A stretch of 64,000 nt of DNA from Symbiobacterium terraclitae. Lineage in GTDB: Bacteria > Bacillota > Sulfobacillia > Symbiobacteriales > Symbiobacteriaceae. How positions within the stretch are numbered: the first letter of the stretch is position 1; each line of letters opens with the position of its first letter. The stretch spans positions 1 through 64,000 of the forward strand of contig NZ_JAGGLG010000013.1 in assembly GCF_017874315.1 (NCBI RefSeq), given 5' to 3'. The notes under the pieces were generated by a model. The model had not been told where the DNA came from, did no database searches, and saw nothing but the letters and a program-made list of their open reading frames with translations. This document shows, one piece after another, positions 59,818-64,000 of this stretch. Both the position numbers and the translations under genes were made by a program.

Positions 59818-60261
59818 ATGGCGATTCGCACCGTGCGGGTGACCACGCCGGAGCAGATGGAGGCGGCCTTTGCGATCCGGCGCAAGGTGTTCATCGAGGA
59901 GCAGAGCGTCCCGCCCGAGGAGGAGCTGGACGCCCTCGACCAGACCGCTGCCCACGTGCTCGCCCTGGACCCCGGCGGCCGCCCGGTGGCCACGGGGCGC
60001 ATCATCCCCTACGGCGAGCGGACCGGCAAGCTGCAGCGCATCGCGGTGCTGAGCGAGTTCCGGGGCGGGGGCTACGGCCGGGCCGTGGTCGAGGCCCTGG
60101 AGGAGATCGGGCGGAGCATGGGCTTCAGCCGCTTCGTTCTGGGCGCTCAGACCCACGCCGAGGCGTTCTACCGCAAGCTCGGGTACCGGACCACGTCGCC
60201 CGAGGTCTTCCTGGACGCCGGCATCCCGCATGTGCATATGGAGAAGATCGCAGCGGAATAG
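59818..60261 (+). CDS. GNAT N-acetyltransferase (ElaA/YjcF-like)
   Basis: 147 residues from the ATG at 59818 (GAGGGGGTG upstream); a GTG at 59809 is in frame. GNAT fold: AFAIRRKVFIEEQSVPPEEELDALDQTAAHVLAL, RIIPYGERTGKLQRIAVLSEFRGGGYGRAVVEALEE (motif A, acetyl-CoA loop R/Q-x-x-G-x-G/A) and AEAFYRKLGYRTTSPEVFLDAGIPHVHMEK, a subgroup mark shared with YjcF-type proteins. Substrate unknown. It follows the translocase by 13 bp and is followed by a perfect 17-bp hairpin. Confidence 0.88.
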   Translation: MAIRTVRVTTPEQMEAAFAIRRKVFIEEQSVPPEEELDALDQTAAHVLALDPGGRPVATGRIIPYGERTGKLQRIAVLSEFRGGGYGRAVVEALEEIGRSMGFSRFVLGAQTHAEAFYRKLGYRTTSPEVFLDAGIPHVHMEKIAAE

Positions 60262-60308
60262 CGGAAAGACCTGGCGGTGCCCTCCTGTGGGCCGCCAGGT
60301 CTTTCCGC
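60261..60308 (+). terminator. Hairpin after the GNAT gene
   Basis: Perfect 17-bp inverted repeat (60261-60277 with 60292-60308, 14-nt loop), the left arm starting at the last base of the stop codon. No U tract, but the stem is the longest in the window. Confidence 0.75.
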
Positions 60309-60440
60309 GGTTCACCCGCGCCGTCCCGTCCGGCCTGACTGGTGCCGGGGCTCAGGCGCAGGTCGCGCACGTCGTTTGCACTTGCACCTAACTTCTCCCT
60401 CGGTGGCGTTGTCATTGAGGGTGAAAGGCCGGGTGAGCAG

Positions 60441-61148
60441 ATGAGCGAGTGGCACCTGGTGGGGGCCGCACAGGCCGGAGACCACGAGGCATTCGCCTGC
60501 CTTGTGCAGCGGCACGACGCCTTCCTCAGAGGACTCGTGGCCCATTACGTCAGCGGCGAGGACGTCGACGACGCCGTGCAGGAGATCTGGTCTGCGGTGT
60601 ACCGGAAGCTGTGGCAGTTGGAGCGGGGAGACCGCTTCCCGGCCTGGCTGAGGACGCTGGTCTACTACCAATGCGTCAACTTCCGTAAGGCCCGTCAGAG
60701 ACACCGGCGTGTGGAGGCGTACCTGAGCGCTGACGGATGGCTGCACATCGCGGAGTGCATCGCGTCAGATCACCTGAGTGTGGAGGAACTCGTGGAACGC
60801 GCCGAGACCCGCAACTGGGTGATCCGCCTCCTGGAGGGCCTGCCGGCTGACTACGGGCAGCTCCTGCGACTGCGGTTCCTGCACCACCTGTCCTATGCAG
60901 AGATCGCCGCCATCGCAGGCCTGCCCGCGAGCAGTGTGAAGTGGCGTCTCCACGAGGCCAGGCGACTGCTCAAGGCTGCGATCATGCGGCAAGCACGGAA
61001 GGGAGAGAAGGTGCGTGAAGCAGGTGGGTTCCGACACGATCTACGCGCTCCTGAAAGAGATCAAGGCCGTGGCGATGAACGCGTCCCTCACCGGCGCGCT
61101 CGAGGACAGCAGCCGTGCGTTGGCGGAGATGTACAACCGCTGCGTTGA
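60441..61148 (+). CDS. ECF-type RNA polymerase sigma factor
   Basis: 235 residues from the ATG at 60441. Sigma region 2 (DHEAFACLVQRHDAFLRGLVAHYVSGEDVDDAVQEIWSAVYRKLWQLERGDRFPAWLRTLVYYQCVNFRKARQRHR) and region 4 (LPADYGQLLRLRFLHHLSYAEIAAIAGLPASSVKWRLHEARRLLK) are both clear, with the ECF spacing and no region 3. Conserved domains end near residue 185. The last 45 residues are Arg/Gly/Asp-rich and are read in another frame from the start of the next gene, with a 134-bp overlap. No anti-sigma gene with a membrane span follows. Confidence 0.88.
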   Translation: MSEWHLVGAAQAGDHEAFACLVQRHDAFLRGLVAHYVSGEDVDDAVQEIWSAVYRKLWQLERGDRFPAWLRTLVYYQCVNFRKARQRHRRVEAYLSADGWLHIAECIASDHLSVEELVERAETRNWVIRLLEGLPADYGQLLRLRFLHHLSYAEIAAIAGLPASSVKWRLHEARRLLKAAIMRQARKGEKVREAGGFRHDLRAPERDQGRGDERVPHRRARGQQPCVGGDVQPLR

Positions 61149-61320
61149 CACGCTCGAGGAGCAGGGCGACAGACTCGTGGGGTCTCTCTTCCCCCAACTT
61201 GACCCCGACGAGGCGAACATGGATGAGATCGGGGCCCTGGCCTCCCTCCTCGCCCAGTACCTAAGGCCGAAGGAACAGAGTTCCACCGGTGGATCCGGCC
61301 CACTGGATGATGAGGAGTAA
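61015..61320 (+). CDS. Small acidic helical protein overlapping the sigma factor
   Basis: 101 residues from a GTG at 61015 with GGAAGGGAGAGAAGG upstream. Predicted mostly helical (TIYALLKEIKAVAMNASLTGALEDSSRALAEMYNRCVDTLEEQGDRLVGSLF), ending in an acidic, Gly/Ser-rich tail. It contains one Cys and no membrane span. It starts inside the sigma-factor reading frame. It may be a soluble regulator or partner of the sigma factor, but I recognise no family. Confidence 0.62.
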   Translation: MKQVGSDTIYALLKEIKAVAMNASLTGALEDSSRALAEMYNRCVDTLEEQGDRLVGSLFPQLDPDEANMDEIGALASLLAQYLRPKEQSSTGGSGPLDDEE

Positions 61321-61358
61321 GTGACCGGCCCGGGCCTTACACTCCAGTCCAGCGCAGT

Positions 61359-61388
61359 CAAGGCGGTGCACCTGCGTGCACCGCCTTG
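61359..61388. terminator. Bidirectional hairpin terminator
   Basis: 12-bp perfect stem CAAGGCGGTGCA/TGCACCGCCTTG (61359-61370 with 61377-61388) between the convergent small gene (+) and hflC (-). Confidence 0.7.
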
Positions 61389-61401
61389 CTTCGTGTCACG
61401 G

Positions 61402-62316
61402 CTACTCGCCCATCAGGAGCCGGGCGTACGGCGAATCGACCGGGATCACGATCGTCGGCTTGCCGTTCAGCGTCGTCCGGTAGGACTCCAGCGTGCGGTA
61501 GAAGGCGTAGAACTCGGGGTCGGCGCCGTAGGCCTCGTTGTAGATCCGCGCGGCCTCGGCCTCGCCCTCGGCCTCGATCTCCGCCGCCTGGCGGCGGGCC
61601 TCGGAGACGATCAGCGTCGCTTCCTTGTCGGTGCGGGCCCGGATGTTGGCCGCCTGCTCGTCGCCCTGCGACAGGTAGTCCTGGGCGATCTTCGACCGCT
61701 CGGACTTCATGCGGTTGTAGACCGACTCCATGTTCTGCTCGGGCAGGTCGGTCCGCTTCAGCCGCACGTCGTGGACCGTGATGCCGTAGTTGGCCAGCGA
61801 CTCGTTGACCAGCTGGGTGACCTGGGCGTTCAGGTTTCCCCTGGCGGACTCGCCCTCGGAGATGATCTCACCGAACCGGAGCTTGCCCAGCACGCCGCGC
61901 ACGGTGGAGTAGACCGCCGCGTCGATGCGCTGCTCGGCCCGGACGGTGGTCTGGGTGTTCTGCACGAAAAGCAGCGGGTCGGTGATCTGCCAGACGGTGT
62001 AGTGGTCGACGATGATCGGCTTCTGGTCGGCCGTCAGCACGTCGGCCGGGTTGCTGTCGTACACCATGCGGTGCTTGGGCAGCGTCTGCGCGGTCTGCAG
62101 CAGCGGGATCTTGAAGGTGGGCCCGGCCTCGGTCTGGACCCGCTGCACGACGCCGGTCCAGGAGCGGATGACCAGGTACTCGTCCTCCCGCACGAAGATC
62201 ACCTGGCTCAGGGCGCCGAAGACCAGTGCGATGAGCGCGATCCAGATCAGGAGCCCCCTGACCTCGCCGGGCTGCACATTGACCTTCAGCTCGATGGGCT
62301 CACGGTTGGGATTCAC
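61402..62316 (-). CDS. hflC: HflC-type SPFH/band-7 protease modulator
   Basis: 304 residues. One N-terminal span (about 23-43), then the SPFH domain (VFVREDEYLVIRSWTGVVQRVQTEAGPTFKIPLLQTAQTLPKHRMVYD ... GEIISEGESARGNLNAQVTQLVNESLANYGITVHDVRLKRTDLPEQNMESVYNRMKSERSKIAQDYLSQGDEQAANIRARTDKEATLIVSEARRQAAEIEAEGEAEAARIYNEAY), highly characteristic of HflC. With HflK it forms a membrane-bound cage around FtsH. Start overlaps the hflK stop by 4 bp. Confidence 0.95.
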   Translation of the reverse strand: MNPNREPIELKVNVQPGEVRGLLIWIALIALVFGALSQVIFVREDEYLVIRSWTGVVQRVQTEAGPTFKIPLLQTAQTLPKHRMVYDSNPADVLTADQKPIIVDHYTVWQITDPLLFVQNTQTTVRAEQRIDAAVYSTVRGVLGKLRFGEIISEGESARGNLNAQVTQLVNESLANYGITVHDVRLKRTDLPEQNMESVYNRMKSERSKIAQDYLSQGDEQAANIRARTDKEATLIVSEARRQAAEIEAEGEAEAARIYNEAYGADPEFYAFYRTLESYRTTLNGKPTIVIPVDSPYARLLMGE

Positions 62317-63233
62317 TGTCCGCCACCCCCTCCCGGCACGATCGGCAGGTACTTCACCGTGCCGTCAGACGAGTCCATGATCACGATCTCCGCCCCGGGC
62401 AGGATCTGCTCCAGCGTCTCCAGCAGCAGCCGCTTCCGGGTGACGGTCGGGTTCGCCTTGTAGGCCTCGTAGATGGCCTTGTACTGCGCCACGTCGCCCA
62501 GGGCCTGGTTGATGCGGGCCTGCTTCCGCGCCTCCGCCTGCTCCAGCAGCTGCCGGGCCTCGGCCCGGGCCTGCGGGATGCGCTCGGCCTCGTACTTGCC
62601 GGCCTCGTTGATCTTGGTCTGCTGCGCCTCCCGGGCGTCGGTGACCGCCTTGAACTCGGCCGCGACCTGCTTCGGCGGCTCCACGTCCTGCAGCTTCACG
62701 TCGATGATCTGGATGCCGGTGCCGTAGGCGTTCATCAGCTCGACCAGCTGGCGCTCCACCTCGTCCTGGATCTCGAACTTGCCCGTGGTGATGGCGAAAT
62801 CGAGGCCCGTGGTGCCCATGACGGAGCGCAGCGAAGCGGCCGTGGCGTTGCGGAGGAGCCGCTCCGGATCATCGACCGCGAACAGGTACTGCTGGATGTC
62901 CTGAACGCGCCACTCCACCAGCAGGTCGGCCCACACCAGGTTCTCGTCGCCCGTGATCATCAGCGCCTCGTCCTCCACGAGCCTCACCTGGCCGCCCTGC
63001 TCACGGAAACCGAACTGCAGCTCCTGCGTCTGCTTCGTCGGCACGACCACCACCGTCTCCAGCGGCCAGGGCAGCTTGGTGTGCAGGCCCTTCTCCACCT
63101 GCCGGGTGGCGCGCCCCATCGTCAGCACCAGCGCCGACTCGTGCTCCTCCACGCGGAACCACGTCGTCAGCGCCAGGTCGGCCACGAGGGCCACCAGCAG
63201 CAGCCCCAGAAGCGCTCGCCGTATCAGTCGCAC
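62313..63233 (-). CDS. hflK: HflK-type SPFH/band-7 protease modulator
   Basis: 306 residues. N-terminal span (about 7-26), then band-7 domain: LVLTMGRATRQVEKGLHTKLPWPLETVVVVPTKQTQELQFGFRE and MGTTGLDFAITTGKFEIQDEVERQLVELMNAYGTGIQIIDVKLQDVEPPKQVAAEFKAVTDAREAQQTKINEAGKYEAERIPQARAEARQLLEQAEA. Shorter than E. coli HflK because the Gly-rich N-terminal region is absent. Precedes hflC with a 4-bp overlap. FtsH is not in the window. Confidence 0.94.
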   Translation of the reverse strand: MRLIRRALLGLLLVALVADLALTTWFRVEEHESALVLTMGRATRQVEKGLHTKLPWPLETVVVVPTKQTQELQFGFREQGGQVRLVEDEALMITGDENLVWADLLVEWRVQDIQQYLFAVDDPERLLRNATAASLRSVMGTTGLDFAITTGKFEIQDEVERQLVELMNAYGTGIQIIDVKLQDVEPPKQVAAEFKAVTDAREAQQTKINEAGKYEAERIPQARAEARQLLEQAEARKQARINQALGDVAQYKAIYEAYKANPTVTRKRLLLETLEQILPGAEIVIMDSSDGTVKYLPIVPGGGGGQ

Positions 63234-63412
63234 CTGCTCGACCTCCTTTGATCACACCTTGACCATTCCAGGTAAAAGATGCGGGACACCGGGCGATTGG
63301 TTCAGGGGAATGCCCGATTTCTTCAGCACCTGCTGACGTTCGCCTGCGGAGCGCAGTGCGCCGGCCCGGCGCTCCCCCCATCGGGCATACTACGGCGCAG
63401 GAGGTGTGGGTG

Positions 63413-63952
63413 ATGCTGCGTGGCGACGTGGACCGCTTCTACCGGGCCCTCCGGCAGGAGTATCCAGACCCGCCGCCGGGCCCCGTACAACGGCTCGACC
63501 ACGTCAGGGAGATCGCGACGTACTACGCGCGACTCACCCAGGAAGAGCGACACCTCATGCTGGCCTGGGCAAAGAAGGAGGAGAGCGGCATCGGGATGAT
63601 CCCGCTCGCGCTCTCCGCGATCCCGTTCTTCGGCCTGATCGTCAGCTCCCGGCTCCAGGAGCTGTTCAACCAGCTGCCCATCTGGCAGATCTTCCTGTTC
63701 TGGCTGCTGTTCGCCACCTTCGTGCTGCTCGGCTTCTACATCCACCAGCGGCAGAAGGCGTACACGGCGCTCCACATCGCGCTGCTGGAGCAGGCCATCA
63801 AGGCGGAGGAGAACCGCATGCGCCATCAGGCCACCTCCGGGTTCCCGGGGTCTGAGGCCAGGCCCGAGCCCCGTCCGGAGGAAGCGCGCGACCAGGAGCC
63901 CCCGGCGCAGGAGAGCACCATCGCCCTCCCGCCGGCCCCCGGACCGCACTGA
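63413..63952 (+). CDS. Two-span membrane protein, unknown function
   Basis: 179 residues from the ATG at 63413 with AGGAGGTG 6 nt upstream, which decides this start over the longer frame. The N-terminal 65 residues are helical and charged; spans at about 62-80 and 92-110 (LIVSSRLQELF in between) form a hairpin; the C-terminal 50 residues are Pro/Glu/Ala-rich and disordered. No recognised family. It is divergent from hflK across a 180-bp gap in which no promoter motif stood out. Confidence 0.68.
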   Translation: MLRGDVDRFYRALRQEYPDPPPGPVQRLDHVREIATYYARLTQEERHLMLAWAKKEESGIGMIPLALSAIPFFGLIVSSRLQELFNQLPIWQIFLFWLLFATFVLLGFYIHQRQKAYTALHIALLEQAIKAEENRMRHQATSGFPGSEARPEPRPEEARDQEPPAQESTIALPPAPGPH

Positions 63953-64000
63953 CGACACACGATGCAGCACCGGCGGCGAACGGCAACGATGCGCCGCGGC

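Noticed and set aside
58266-60005. 579-codon open frame on the minus strand
   Set aside because: Antisense to the translocase motor domain and the GNAT gene.

Overview
The window is one contiguous stretch of a very GC-rich chromosome. The gene content is that of a spore-forming Firmicute: a full-length SigK-type sporulation sigma factor, a SipL/SPOCS (DUF3794)-type protein, an FtsK/SpoIIIE translocase, a two-subunit glycine dehydrogenase (GcvPA/GcvPB), LipM, YqeG and CblS/CblT. High GC plus these markers points to a Symbiobacterium-like organism (inference; no 16S gene is present). No tRNA, rRNA, transposase, phage or CRISPR array was recognised. The high GC keeps many antisense frames open, so several very long open frames are only shadows of real genes.

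Layout. 0.1-5.1 kb: three tandem paralogous secreted, membrane-anchored proteins of unknown function. 5.4-7.7 kb: a translationally coupled pair of amidohydrolases, one of which has lost metal ligands. 7.9-11.6 kb: a small coiled-coil protein, an MFS exporter, an unusual AraC-type regulator and an AHSA1-type protein. 11.6-18.5 kb: glycine/one-carbon operon gcvT-gcvH-gcvPA-gcvPB-lipM-glyA behind a glycine riboswitch with an intrinsic terminator. 18.5-19.9 kb: a four-gene operon (Xre regulator, membrane protein, unknown, DUF192) with a good SigA-type promoter.

20.1-31.4 kb: a large cobalamin salvage region with two near-identical cobalamin riboswitches. The upstream one precedes btuF-btuC-btuD and a CobQ-like protein lacking its glutaminase domain. 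The downstream one precedes cblT-cblS (alpha-ribazole uptake and phosphorylation), a second btuF, cobU, cbiB, cobS, the threonine-phosphate decarboxylase and cobC. Together these would import corrinoids and alpha-ribazole and complete the lower loop; no cobT was seen.

31.4-36.7 kb: SIS-domain sugar isomerase behind a DasR/NagR-like operator, SPOCS protein, a copper-amine-oxidase-N-like surface protein, a repeat protein, an isocitrate/isopropylmalate dehydrogenase homologue with a promoter and operator array, and psuG. 36.7-41.7 kb: shikimate operon yqeG-aroE-prepilin peptidase-aroC-aroK-aroB. 41.8-48.0 kb: an orphan oligopeptide-type permease pair, one with a large C-terminal extracytoplasmic fusion, then sigK and an ABC exporter pair. 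48.4-53.9 kb: PLP decarboxylase, chemoreceptor, a possible HEPN-CBS protein and a stand-alone EIIA(Glc). 54.1-56.8 kb: a NitT/TauT-type ABC importer. 56.9-64.0 kb: DNA translocase with a repetitive linker, GNAT protein, ECF-like sigma factor with an unusually overlapping downstream gene, HflK/HflC and a small membrane protein.
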